Shown: positions 1 to 8,744 of the stretch, piece by piece
Position numbering within the stretch: the stretch's first letter is position 1
Layout of the letters: each line of letters opens with the position of its first letter
DNA from: JACVRW01 sp963757815
GTDB taxonomy: Bacteria; Actinomycetota; Thermoleophilia; Solirubrobacterales; Thermoleophilaceae
Assembly: GCA_963757815.1 (NCBI GenBank)
Contig: CAVWSN010000013.1
Coordinates: forward strand, 1-64,000
Direction of reading: 5' to 3'
Length of the DNA stretch: 64,000 nucleotides
The notes under the pieces: generated by a model
The model's database searches: none
What the model was told of the DNA's origin: nothing
What the model saw: the letters and a program-made list of their open reading frames with translations, nothing else
Made by a program: the position numbers and the translations under genes

Positions 1-530
1 ACCTCGCGGACGTTACCGAGATCGATCCCCCCGATCGCGAACCACGGGCGCTCGCCGGCGCGCTCCGCCGCGTACTCCACGTAGTCGAGGCCCGCCGCCG
101 GCCTGCCCTCCTTGGTCGGCGTCTCCCAGACCGGCCCCACGCTGAGCTGATCCGCCTCGTCCGACGCCAGCGCGGCGTCGAGCTGCGCGGGCGAGTGGGT
201 CGAGAGCCCGATCAGCACCTCCGGCCCGGCGAGCGCCCGGGCCTCCGCCGGCGGCATGTCGTCCTGCCCCACGTGCACGCCGTCGGCGCCGCACGCCGCG
301 GCGAGGTCGGGCCGGTCGTTCAGCCAGAAGAGCGCGCCGTGCTCGTCACAGGCCGCGCGGAACAGCGCAGCCGCCGCCAGCAGCTCGGGGTCCGAGGCGC
401 GCTTGTCGCGGAGCTGGATCATGTCCACCCCGCCGGCGAGCGCCGCCGCGAGCAGTTCCTCGAGCCCCGGCCGTACGTCGGTGACGAAGTACAGCCGGGC
501 GCCCTGGAGCCGCTCGCGGCGTGAGCTCAA
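1..530 (-). CDS. thiE: Thiamine-phosphate synthase, cut by the window edge
   Basis: ThiE joins HMP-PP and the thiazole phosphate to give thiamine phosphate in the cytoplasm. About 176 residues are visible on the minus strand; the C-terminus lies beyond position 1. Family motifs occur in order: IQLRDK near residue 38, HVGQDD near 90, IGLSTHS near 108, then SVGPVWETPTKEG and PWFAIGGI. The start is probably TTG at 530, five bases after the stop of the upstream glycosidase, with no strong ribosome site. It follows two secreted glycosidase genes rather than other thi genes, while thiO-thiS-thiG lie 4 kb away on the other strand. Confidence 0.9.
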   Translation of the reverse strand, partial: MSSRRERLQGARLYFVTDVRPGLEELLAAALAGGVDMIQLRDKRASDPELLAAAALFRAACDEHGALFWLNDRPDLAAACGADGVHVGQDDMPPAEARALAGPEVLIGLSTHSPAQLDAALASDEADQLSVGPVWETPTKEGRPAAGLDYVEYAAERAGERPWFAIGGIDLGNVRE

Positions 531-535
531 ATTGC

Positions 536-1480
536 CTACGGGCTGAAGGCCGACCCGTTCAGCGTCCGGCGCACGGTGTTGTACGCGGGCCGCGCCTTGC
601 CGTTCCTCTTAACGAGGCCGGCGTCGAAGCGGTTGCTGAGCAGCGGCTGCTTCCAGTTGTAGATGTAGAGGCGCTTGATGCGCGAGCGGTACTTCTTGGC
701 GAGCGAGAACATCCGCTTGACGGCCTTGTTCGCGCGGCTCTCCGAGAACGGGAACAGCGTGCCGCCGCTCGGCAGCACGAACTTCACGATCCCGCCGGTC
801 TCGGTGAGCCACACCTGGCCCTTGACCGCCTTCACGAGCCTGCCGGTGCCGCCGGTCACCTGCCCCTTGCGCAGGTTCGTGTCGCGGTAGTTGTGGAGTC
901 CCCAGATCTTCGGCTTCTTCGCGGTGCGCTTGAAGGTCTTGAGCCACGACTCCATGTTCCGCTCGTCGATCACGTCCGCAGCCACGATCTTGCAGCCGCT
1001 GCAGCGAGATCGGACAACGTTGTAGTACTGCGCCGCCCGCTTCGGGTTCTTGAAGGTCGGCTGCGAGCGGTGGTTGGCCTCGTTCCAGGGGCTGACCACC
1101 TTGACCTGCGGCCAGCGCTTGCGGAACGCCTTGAATGCCTTCGTGTACTCGCTGACGCTCGGCAGCTTGCAGGGCTTGGCCGGGCACCTCGACCCGAGCG
1201 CCGCGGTGAAGCTGATCAGCGGCTCGACGCGTGCGGCCTGTGCCTGCCCGACCCAGATGTCGAGCCAGGCGGCCTCCTTCTTCTTCAGCGCGACGTTCCA
1301 AGATGGGAAGTAGCGCCCCCGCTTGACCTTCAGCTTGGTGAAGAGCGGGTCGGTGAACATCGACGCGTTCTGCTCGCCGATGCCGACCGAGATCGCCGCC
1401 TGTGAGCGGTCCGGGCTGGCGGCGAGGCCGCATCCAGCCAGGACGACGGCCGCGACGAGGCATGCGAGTGCGCGAGTCAT
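536..1480 (-). CDS. Putative lipoprotein glycoside hydrolase (clan A-like)
   Basis: A secreted protein of 314 residues. The N-terminus is a lipoprotein signal (LVAAVVLAGCG), so it is probably anchored outside the membrane. A TIM-barrel glycosidase is suggested by the acid/base-like SPWNEANH near residue 115, HNYRDTN near 195 and nucleophile-like VWLTETGG near 228. The start at 1480 is chosen because AGGAGG lies just upstream and the signal peptide begins there; an in-frame ATG at 1516 overlaps the previous stop (ATGA) and is the alternative. Substrate and exact GH family are unknown. Confidence 0.7.
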   Translation of the reverse strand: MTRALACLVAAVVLAGCGLAASPDRSQAAISVGIGEQNASMFTDPLFTKLKVKRGRYFPSWNVALKKKEAAWLDIWVGQAQAARVEPLISFTAALGSRCPAKPCKLPSVSEYTKAFKAFRKRWPQVKVVSPWNEANHRSQPTFKNPKRAAQYYNVVRSRCSGCKIVAADVIDERNMESWLKTFKRTAKKPKIWGLHNYRDTNLRKGQVTGGTGRLVKAVKGQVWLTETGGIVKFVLPSGGTLFPFSESRANKAVKRMFSLAKKYRSRIKRLYIYNWKQPLLSNRFDAGLVKRNGKARPAYNTVRRTLNGSAFSP

Positions 1481-1512
1481 GATCCTCCTGAGCGTATCTG
1501 CGGGGTTAAACG

Positions 1513-2968
1513 TCATCGAAAGAGCGTGATCGGTTTCACGGACGGGCTCGTGTTGCCGCCGGCCGTGAAGCGGTAGCGCTTGCCGGAGGCGCCGGAGAGC
1601 CGGAAGCGGGCCTTGAAGTAGCCGCGCACGTTGCGCACCGAGATCGGCTCGCCGAGGTTCTCGTAGCGCCTCCCCGAGCGCACCTGCACCTGAACGACGG
1701 AGCCGGCGCCGCCCGGTCGCGACGCACCGCGCACCTCGACCGCGTTGCTGCCGAGCCGGCGTACGAGGATCGGCAGCCGGTAGGCGTCGTAGACGCCCTT
1801 CTTGGGCCGCCCGTCCGCGAAGCGCAGGCCCCCCTGCCACAGGCCGCTGTCACCGGGGCTGTCGTACATCGTGTACTGCGAGTAGGCGGCCACCCTCCGG
1901 TTGGGCTGAGCGAGCCACAGCTCGGAGATGCCCATGAAGCCGGGGATGCGCGAGAGCTTCGCGCCGAGGATGCGGTCGGGCGGGTCCGACTGGAAGTCGA
2001 ACTCGGTGATCCAGATCGGCTGCCGGCCGCCGCCGATGCGCCGCCGGGCGCGCAGTTTGTCGAGCGCGCTTGTCACACGGCCGAGCACGCGGATCGTCGC
2101 GTCGTCGCTCGTGTTCTCCTGCTTGCAGAGCGGCCCGCAGCCGCGCGTGTACGGGTGGTAGGCGAAGCCGTCGAGGCCGTTCAGCTTCTCGAAGTCGTCG
2201 CAGCCGCGGAGGCGTGCCGCCCTCCCGCGGAACGGCGCGGTAGGAGGAGTCGACGCAGGCCATCTCGCGCAGGAAACGCAGCGGGCTCAGGTTGAGCCTC
2301 GGCCCGCAGCACCTGCTGGAGCCGATCGGCAGCAGCTCGCCGAACAGGATCGTGTCCGCGCCGGCGCCGCCGCGCTCGAAGCCCGCCACGGCGGCGCGCA
2401 CCATGCTGCGGTAGAGGTGCGGCGCGGCCGGCACGCCGTTCTTCGACTGCGGCAGCAGGTACTTGTAGAGGTTGGGCTCGTTCCAGATCGACCACACGTC
2501 GACGCTCGGGTAGCGCTTGGCCGCCGCCTCCGCGAAGCGCCCGAACTCGCGCGCGCTCGGACGGTCGGTGCGCTCGTACTTGCCGCGCTTGCCCCGTGTG
2601 GCCCAGCTGGGGGCGGGCGGGCTGAGCGCGAGGATGACCTCGAATCCGCGGGCCTCGGCGTCCGCCACGAACTCGTCGTAGATGCCCCAGCCGGGGTACT
2701 GCGAGGGGTCCGAGCCGTCAAAGCCGGATGGCTTGCGCCTTCCCCCCGGCGCCACCGTCGCCCAGTCGACCTGTGCCTTGATCGCGTCGGCGCCGAGGGC
2801 CTTGATCTCGTCGAGCGTCGACTCGCGCATCGCGTCGCCGGATCCGATCAACATCGCGTCGTCCTGGAAGAGGGCCCACTGCTGCGAGCCGGCGCTGGCC
2901 GCGCCGGGAGCCAGCGCGAGCGCCACCAGGGCGAGCGTCAGCGTGATGATGAGCGTTCTTGAGCGCAT
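1513..2968 (-). CDS. Secreted glycoside hydrolase-like protein, frameshifted
   Basis: About 484 residues once one extra base is removed. It starts with a Sec signal peptide (LALVALALAPGAASA). The first part carries a barrel glycosidase pattern with WSIWNEPNLYKY near residue 165. After the shift the second frame has PIWITEFDFQS, a typical nucleophile segment, then a beta-rich C-terminal domain of about 90 residues. The reading frame breaks near 2220-2232, where skipping one base restores it. Its stop overlaps the possible upstream ATG of the next glycosidase. Substrate unknown; possibly distantly related to the neighbouring glycosidase. Confidence 0.7.
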
Positions 2969-3135
2969 GGTGGGCAAACGGATGGTCGGGTACGGGCGGC
3001 AGGACGCGGGCGAATCGAGTGCGCCTTCGGCACCGGCGCGTTCCGGTCGTCGGTTTTCACAACACACGGGACGCCCACGGTTGCGGTCCCCCGGCCCTGG
3101 TAGCGTCCCGCCAACGGGTCTAAACACCTAGCAGA

Positions 3136-3351
3136 ATGAGCATCGGAGCTTCCATATTCCTGATCGCGGTGGGCGCGATCTTGCGTTACGCCGTCACCGC
3201 GACCGTCTCCGGCATCGAGATCAAGACCGTCGGCCTGATCCTCATGATCGCGGGGATAATCGGGCTCGTGATCTCGCTGGCGATGATCTTCCTGCGCGAC
3301 GACGGCAGTGCGCCGCGCCCGCCGGACGACTACCCCACGCGCCGCATCTAG
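3136..3351 (+). CDS. DUF6458 family small membrane protein
   Basis: A 71-residue protein opening with MSIGASIFLIAVGAILRYAV, the hallmark of the DUF6458 family common in actinobacteria. Two hydrophobic helices (about residues 4-22 and 29-52) are followed by a short polar, proline-rich tail. No function is known. It is divergent from the glycosidase at 2968 and ends 21 bases before the FUSC permease gene. Confidence 0.85.
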   Translation: MSIGASIFLIAVGAILRYAVTATVSGIEIKTVGLILMIAGIIGLVISLAMIFLRDDGSAPRPPDDYPTRRI

Positions 3352-3372
3352 GCGGCCGTGGACTAGGCCGCC

Positions 3373-4573
3373 GTGGAGGGATCCCGTCGCAGACGGGCCG
3401 CCGAGAAGGTGCGTGCCCAGAGCGGCGTCGTGCGCGAGCGCGGTCACCTGCTGCTCGAGGAGGCCGCCGAGCGCTCGCGGCCGAGTACCGTCGCCGAGCG
3501 GCTGCGCGCCAACTGGCTGTGGATAGCCCAGGCCGCGCTCGCCACCTCGGTGGCCTGGGTGCTTGCCAAGGAGCTGTTGGGCCACCCGCGCCCGATCTTC
3601 GCGCCGGTGGTCGCGTTCATCGGCGTGAGCGCGACGCTCGGCCAGCGGCGCCGCTATGCGCTCGAGATGGTGATCGGCGTGGCGCTCGGGATCGGCGTGG
3701 CCGACGCGCTGTTCGTGGCGATCGGCGACGGCCCGCTGCAGATAGCCGCCATCGTGGCCGGGGCGATGACCGCCGCGGTGGCGCTCGGCGGCAGCGTGAT
3801 CCTGGTGAGCGAGGCGGCTGCCTCGGCACTGCTCGTCGTGACGATCCAGCCGCCGGGCAGCGGCCTCTCGGGCGCCCGCTTCCTCGACTCGCTGCTGGGC
3901 GGAGTGGTGGCGCTCGTCGTGACCGCCCTGCTCCCCACCAATCCGGCGTCCGCGGCGAGGCGGGCCACTCAGCCGCTGCTCACCGAGCTGGCCGGGACAC
4001 TCGGAGGAGGTGGCGCTCGCCCTCGAGTACGGCGACGCGGACCTCGCCGAACGCGCGTTGCAGCGCGCCCGCGCGATCGACCCCGACTCGCTCGCGGACA
4101 CCGTCGCCGCGGGTGAGGAGATGCTCCGCCTGTCGCCGTTCGCGAGGCGCTCGCGGGCGCGCTTCAGGCGCTACGCGCAGGCCGCGACCCAGGTCGACGC
4201 CACGCTCACCAGCGTCACGGCGCTCAGCCGAACGGCGGTCCGGGGCATCCGCCAGGGGGCCAACATCCCGGCGCCCGTGCCGGCCGCGCTCCGCGACCTC
4301 GCCGAGACCATCCGCACGCTCGACCGCTACTTCGAGCATCCCGAGGAGGAGCCGCCCGTGGACGAGCATGCGCTGCGTGCCGCCGCGCGGGCGACGCTGG
4401 TGCTCGAGCAGACCGCCAACCTCTCGGTGAGCGCGATCGTCGTCCAGGTGCGCGCCGCGGCGGTCGACCTCCTGCGGAGCTGGGGACTCGACAAGGAGCG
4501 GTCCGAGGACCTGGTCCGCCGCGCGGCCGACGAGCTCGCCGCGGACCTCATGGCGAACCCGGCCGACGAGTAG
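3373..4573 (+). CDS. FUSC-type aromatic acid exporter-like membrane protein, frameshifted
   Basis: About 399 residues after repair. The N-terminal half holds several hydrophobic helices, from WLWIAQAALATSVAWVLAKELL through the ATLGQRRR segment to the helix ending VVALVVTALLPTNP, as in fusaric-acid-resistance and aromatic-acid exporters. The C-terminal half is a soluble helical region rich in Arg and Glu. The frame changes near 3995-4003, where CTCGGAGGAGG should read CTCGAGGAGG; one base is extra. The start is GTG at 3373. Transported substrate cannot be inferred. Confidence 0.7.
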
Positions 4574-4600
4574 AACCCCACGCCCGCCGGGTACCATCTG

Positions 4601-4698
4601 AGGCGATCACGGGAGCTCGGGGTGAACCGGGCTGAGAGGGCGGCTGCGGCGCCGCCGACCGTCGAACCTGACCCGGGTAATGCCGGTGGAGGAAGGTG
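4601..4698 (+). promoter_or_regulatory. TPP riboswitch (THI element)
   Basis: The conserved CTGAGAGG core (4632-4639) and the ACCTGACCCGGGTAATGCC element (4665-4683) are both present, separated by a GC-rich stem (GGCGGCTGCGGCGCCGCC-like). This is the thiamine pyrophosphate aptamer. It ends just before the thiO start at 4701, so TPP binding probably blocks translation of the thiO-thiS-thiG operon; the aptamer 3' strand also carries the GGAGGAAGG ribosome site. Confidence 0.93.
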
Positions 4699-4700
4699 AG

Positions 4701-5856
4701 ATGCAACAGCCGCGAAGAAGCAAGCGCTACGACGCAGTCGTCGTCGGGGCCGGTCTGATCGGTCTCGCGTGCGCATGGCGCGCGCGCCGGCGCGGCCTGT
4801 CGGTGCTCGTCGCTCGACCGGGCTGCCGAGCCGGGCGCCGCCGCGTCGCGGGTCGCCGCGGGCATGCTCGCCCCGGTCACCGAGGCCGACTTCGGCGAGC
4901 TCGGGCCGCTGCGCGTGAACCTCGCCGGGCGCGAGCGCTGGCCGGCCTTCGCGGCCGAGCTGGAGGAGCAGACCGGCCTGCCGACCGGCTACCGCGAGAC
5001 CGGTGCGCTCGTCGTGGCGGCCGACGGCGACGACGCCCGCGAGCTCCGGCGGCTGCACGACTTCCAGCGCTCGCTCGGTCTCGACGCCGAATGGCTCACG
5101 CCATCGCGCTGCCGCGAGCTCGAACCGGGACTCTCGCCGCGCATCGCGGGCGGCATCCTCGCGCCGCAGGACGCGCAGGCGGAGCCGCGTGCCGTCGTGC
5201 GGGCGCTCGCGGCAGCCGTCGAGGAGCTCGCGCCCGGCGTCGAGGTGGAGGCGATCGAGCACGATGGCTCGCACGTGCGCGGGGTGCGCACCGGCGAGGG
5301 GACGATCGAGTGCGACCAGGTGGTGCTGGCCGCCGGCCCCTGGAGCGCGGCGCTCGCGCCGGACGGGCAGGGGCCGCCGGTCCGGCCGGTCAAGGGCCAG
5401 ATCCTCGAGCTGCGGGCGCGCGCAGCGACCCCCGAGCCCTTCCAGCGCGTGCTGCGCACTCCGCGCTGCTACCTCGTGGGGCGCGGCGACGGCCGTGTCG
5501 TGCTCGGGGCCACGGTGGAGGAGCAGGGCTTCGACACCGCGGTCACCGCCGACGGCGTCTTCCGTCTGCTCGAGGCGGCCTGGGAGGTGCTGCCCGAGGT
5601 GGGTGAGCTCGAGTTCGTGGGCGCGCACGCAGGTTTGCGCCCGGCCACGCCCGACAACGCACCCGTGATCGGCCGCGGCGAGCTCGACGGCCTCGTCTGG
5701 GCCACCGGGCACTGGCGCAACGGCGTCCTGCTGGCGCCGCTGACGGGCGAGGCCGTGGCCGAGCTGCTCGCAGGCGGCGAGCTTCCCGCAGAGCTCGCGG
5801 CCGTCGCGCCGGAGCGCTTTGCGGCTCGGGGAGCACGGCAGGAGGCCCGCGCATGA
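4701..5856 (+). CDS. thiO: Glycine oxidase ThiO, frameshifted
   Basis: ThiO is an FAD enzyme that oxidises glycine to iminoacetate for thiazole synthesis. After removing one base near 4810-4814 the protein is about 384 residues. It has the Rossmann motif VVVGAGLIGLACAWRARRRG near residue 11, AAGMLAP near 53, and the C-terminal LRPATPDNAPVIG and ATGHWRNGVLLAPLTG segments typical of the family. It lies directly behind the TPP riboswitch. The ATG at 4701 follows the riboswitch ribosome site; an in-frame ATG at 4680 lies inside the aptamer and is unlikely. The stop overlaps the thiS start (ATGA). Confidence 0.9.
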
Positions 5857-6065
5857 CCTCCGTGGTGCTCAACGGGACGCCGCGCGAGCTCCCCGACGAG
5901 GCAACCGTCGAGTCGGCCGTGCTTGCCACGGGAGCACCCGCCGACGGTCGCGGCGTGGCCGTCGCGCTCGACGGCGAGGTTGTGCCGCGCGGCGAGTGGT
6001 CGCGGACGCCGGTGCGCGAGGGCCAGCAGGTCGAGGTCCTCCACGCAGTCCAGGGGGGCGCGTGA
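5853..6065 (+). CDS. thiS: Sulfur carrier protein ThiS
   Basis: A 70-residue ubiquitin-like protein that delivers sulfur, as a C-terminal thiocarboxylate, to ThiG. The fold is recognisable from the N-terminal VVLNGTPREL strand and the VEVLHAVQGG end. The family normally ends in Gly-Gly; here one Ala follows (VQGGA, stop 6063-6065). Either the last residue is trimmed, or a base is miscalled in the six-G run. It overlaps thiO by ATGA and thiG by TGATG. Confidence 0.9.
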   Translation: MTSVVLNGTPRELPDEATVESAVLATGAPADGRGVAVALDGEVVPRGEWSRTPVREGQQVEVLHAVQGGA

Positions 6066-6874
6066 TGTTCGAGATCGCGGGCCGCGAGCTCGAGTCGCGC
6101 CTGATCCTGGGCACGGGCGGGTTCCGCAACCTCTCGGTGATGGCCGAGGCCGCCGAGGAGTCGGGCGCCGAGCTCGCGACGGTGGCGATGCGGCGCGTGG
6201 ATCCGAGCGCGCGCGGCTCGATAGTCGAGGTGCTCACCGACGCCGGGCTCGAGGTGCTCCCGAACACGGCGGGCTGCTACACGGCGCGCGACGCGATCAC
6301 CACCGCCAAGCTCGCCCGCGAGGCGCTCGAGACGGACTGGGTGAAGCTCGAGGTGATCGGCGACGACCGCACGCTGCTCCCGGACCCGGTCGAGCTGCTG
6401 GCGGCGGCCGAGGTGCTCGTGGCCGACGGCTTCACGGTGCTGCCCTACACGAACGACGACCCCATTCTGGCGCGCCGTCTCGAGGATGCCGGCTGCGCCG
6501 CGGTGATGCCGCTGGGCTCGCCAATCGGGAGCGGCATGGGCATCAACAACGCCTACAACCTGCGCCTGATCATCGAGGCCGCCCGCGTGCCGGTGATCCT
6601 CGACGCGGGGATCGGCACGGCCTCCGACGCCGCGCTCGCGATGGAGGCGGGCTGCGATGCGGTGCTGCTCGCCTCCGCGATCTCCCGCGCCGCCGATCCG
6701 GTGGGGATGGCGCGCGCGATGCGCAAGGCGGTCGAGGCGGGCTACGAGGCGGCGGCCGCGGGCCGCATCCCGCGGCGCCTCTACGCACAGGCCTCCTCGC
6801 CCGAGGAGGGAGTGGCGGAGCTCATGCCGGCCGCCGACCCGGCGGAGCACGGCCCGGCGCGCGGCCTTCGGTGA
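6065..6874 (+). CDS. thiG: Thiazole synthase ThiG
   Basis: ThiG builds the thiazole phosphate ring from DXP, ThiS thiocarboxylate and iminoacetate. The 269-residue TIM-barrel protein shows LILGTGGFRNL at the start, the catalytic-lysine segment WVKLEVIGDDRTLLPD near residue 95, PLGSPIGSGMGI near 150 and LDAGIGTASDAALAMEAG near 180. The ATG at 6065 overlaps the thiS stop; GTG at 6062 is an alternative. Length is normal for the family. The whole thiO-S-G set is under the upstream TPP riboswitch. Confidence 0.95.
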   Translation: MFEIAGRELESRLILGTGGFRNLSVMAEAAEESGAELATVAMRRVDPSARGSIVEVLTDAGLEVLPNTAGCYTARDAITTAKLAREALETDWVKLEVIGDDRTLLPDPVELLAAAEVLVADGFTVLPYTNDDPILARRLEDAGCAAVMPLGSPIGSGMGINNAYNLRLIIEAARVPVILDAGIGTASDAALAMEAGCDAVLLASAISRAADPVGMARAMRKAVEAGYEAAAAGRIPRRLYAQASSPEEGVAELMPAADPAEHGPARGLR

Positions 6875-7365
6875 GCACGGAGATCGAGCGCAGCGCGGTC
6901 GACGAGCTCGCCGAGCGCTGGCGCAGCGGTTGGCACGGGAACGGCTTCGAGGCGTGCTGCACGCCCGACGTCTCCTACGAGGACCCGGTCGCGGTCGAGC
7001 CGCTGCGCGGTGTCGACGCGCTCGAGCGACACGCCGCCGCGCTGCGCGGCGCCTTCCCCGACCTCAGGATCGAGGCGACCGTACCGGCGCTGGTGCGCGG
7101 CGAGCACGTCTGCATCCCCTGGCGGGCGCTCGGCAGCCAGCGCGGAGACCTCGGCCAGCTGCTGCCCGCGAGCGACCGCTTCGTCACCCTCCACGGGCTC
7201 CACTTCATCGAGCTGTCGGACGGCGCCGTGCGCCGCGCCCGCGGCTTCTTCGACCTCTACGACGCCGCGATGCAGCTCGGCCTGCTGCCGGCCCGCGGGG
7301 GGCTCGGCGAGACGGCGCTGCTGTTGCTGCGCGGCTTCGGGCTGCGGCGCAGGCCTGCCGAGTAG
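6871..7365 (+). CDS. SnoaL-like / NTF2-fold protein
   Basis: A 164-residue protein with the pattern of the SnoaL-like NTF2 fold: WHGNGFEACCTPDVSYEDPV near the start, LRGVDALERHAAALRGAFPD near residue 48, then beta strands ending in FFDLYDAAMQLGLLP. Family members are cyclases, isomerases or simple binding folds, so no reaction can be assigned. It starts with GTG overlapping the thiG stop (GTGA), so it is probably translated with the thiamine operon, which may only be read-through. Confidence 0.7.
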   Translation: MSTEIERSAVDELAERWRSGWHGNGFEACCTPDVSYEDPVAVEPLRGVDALERHAAALRGAFPDLRIEATVPALVRGEHVCIPWRALGSQRGDLGQLLPASDRFVTLHGLHFIELSDGAVRRARGFFDLYDAAMQLGLLPARGGLGETALLLLRGFGLRRRPAE

Positions 7366-7372
7366 GCCTCGC

Positions 7373-7819
7373 CTACTTGACGGTGATCGTGCCCGCCATG
7401 CCGGGCGCGTGGACGTTGCAGACGTACTCGTAGGTGCCCGGTTCGTCGAGCGTCAGCTTGAAGGTGTCGCCGTTCATCATTCCGCCGGTGTCGCCCGAGC
7501 TGAAATCGGGGCCGGGGCCGCTCGTCTTGTGCACGTCATGTGGCACCGACTCGTTGTTCGTGAAGGTGATCGTGTCGCCAGCGCTCACGCTGAGCTCGGC
7601 GGGCTCGAACTGGATATTCGCCATGCCCACCTCGGCGCCGCGACCAGCCTCGACTTCCTCGCCCGACTCCTGGACCCCTCCCTCGCCCTCCCCTGCCGGC
7701 TGCTGGGTGTCGGTCGAGCCGCCGTTTCCGCCCCCGTCGTCGTCATCGTCGCCGCCACAGCCGGCCACGACGAGGCCGAGCGCCATGCAGGCGAGAAGCA
7801 TTGCGAGCCACTTCTTCAT
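7373..7819 (-). CDS. Cupredoxin-domain lipoprotein
   Basis: 148 residues. A lipoprotein signal ends at Cys21 (VVAGCGG), followed by an Asp/Gly/Glu-rich linker to about residue 60. The C-terminal 85 residues form a plastocyanin-like copper domain: candidate ligands are His94 (SVPHDVHK), Cys134, His137 and Met141 (YVCNVHAPGM). This is a complete type 1 copper set, so it probably carries electrons on the outer face of the membrane. It converges with the SnoaL-like gene, leaving seven bases between stops. Confidence 0.88.
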   Translation of the reverse strand: MKKWLAMLLACMALGLVVAGCGGDDDDDGGGNGGSTDTQQPAGEGEGGVQESGEEVEAGRGAEVGMANIQFEPAELSVSAGDTITFTNNESVPHDVHKTSGPGPDFSSGDTGGMMNGDTFKLTLDEPGTYEYVCNVHAPGMAGTITVK

Positions 7820-7850
7820 GGGGACCTCCGTCCGGGTTCGCGGTCGAACA

Positions 7851-8744
7851 CTAACCCGTGGACCGCGATGGCCCCTGGCTTATTCCCGCCAACAGCAGCT
7901 CGAGCAGCGCCTTCTGCGAGTGCAGGCGGTTCTCGGCCTGGTCCCAGACCGCCGAGCGCTCGCCGTAGAGCACGTCCTCGGTGATCTCCTCGCCGGGATG
8001 GGCGGGCAGGCAGTGGAGCACGATCGCGTCGTCGCGGGCCTGGCTGACGAGCTTCGCGTCCACCCGGTAGGGGGCGAGCAGCGAGCGGCGCCGCGCGGCG
8101 TCCTCCTCGTCGCCCATGCTCACCCAGACGTCGGTGTAGATCGCATGCGCGCCGGCCACCGCCTCGGCGGGCTCGACGCCGGGCGCCTCGGGAAGCGACA
8201 GCTCGGGCGGGCTCGCCACCGCCACCTCGACGCCTGCCCGCGCGCCGGCGAGGAGAAGCGAGCGAGTCATGTTGTTGCCGTCCCCGACGTAGGCGAGCTT
8301 GAGACCGTCGAGGCGCCCGAAGCGCTCGAGCAGCGTCATCAGATCGGCGAGCGCCTGGCAGGGATGGTGCTCGTGGGTGAGCATGTTGATCACCGGAATC
8401 TCGGAGTGCCGGGCGAGCTCCTCGACCGTCTCGTGCGGGCCCGTGCGAATCCCGATCGCATGGACCATGCGCGAGAGGACGAGAGCGGTGTCGCGCGGCG
8501 ACTCGCCGCGCGCCAGCTGCAGCTCGCCCTCGCGCAGCACCAGCGGGTGCCCGCCGAGCTCGAAGACGCCCGTCTCGAACGAGACGCGCGTCCGGGTGGA
8601 GGGCTTGTCGAAGAGAAGCGCCACGCTCTTTCCCTCGAGCGCCCGCGACGCCTGCCGGTCCGCCTTGAGCGCGACGGCCCGCTCGAGCAGCGCGAGCTGC
8701 TCGGCCCTGCTCAGCTCCTCACCTGTTAGGAAATGCCGTGCCAT
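7851..8744 (-). CDS. argF: Ornithine carbamoyltransferase
   Basis: Makes citrulline from ornithine and carbamoyl phosphate in arginine synthesis. 297 residues, normal length. Carbamoyl phosphate site STRTR at 49-53, HPCQ near 128, the ornithine-binding SMGDE near 217 and the HCLPAHPGEEI loop near 256 are all present. The ATG at 8744 gives the expected MARHFL start. That start codon overlaps the ATG of the divergent gene at 8743 through a shared CATG, so no intergenic promoter exists. No other arg genes are in the window. Confidence 0.96.
   Translation of the reverse strand: MARHFLTGEELSRAEQLALLERAVALKADRQASRALEGKSVALLFDKPSTRTRVSFETGVFELGGHPLVLREGELQLARGESPRDTALVLSRMVHAIGIRTGPHETVEELARHSEIPVINMLTHEHHPCQALADLMTLLERFGRLDGLKLAYVGDGNNMTRSLLLAGARAGVEVAVASPPELSLPEAPGVEPAEAVAGAHAIYTDVWVSMGDEEDAARRRSLLAPYRVDAKLVSQARDDAIVLHCLPAHPGEEITEDVLYGERSAVWDQAENRLHSQKALLELLLAGISQGPSRSTG

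Noticed and set aside
4801..4820. Programmed ribosomal frameshifting as the reason for the break in thiO and similar genes.
   Set aside because: The sites share no slippery sequence with a stimulatory structure, and so many unrelated housekeeping genes are affected that sequence error is far more likely.
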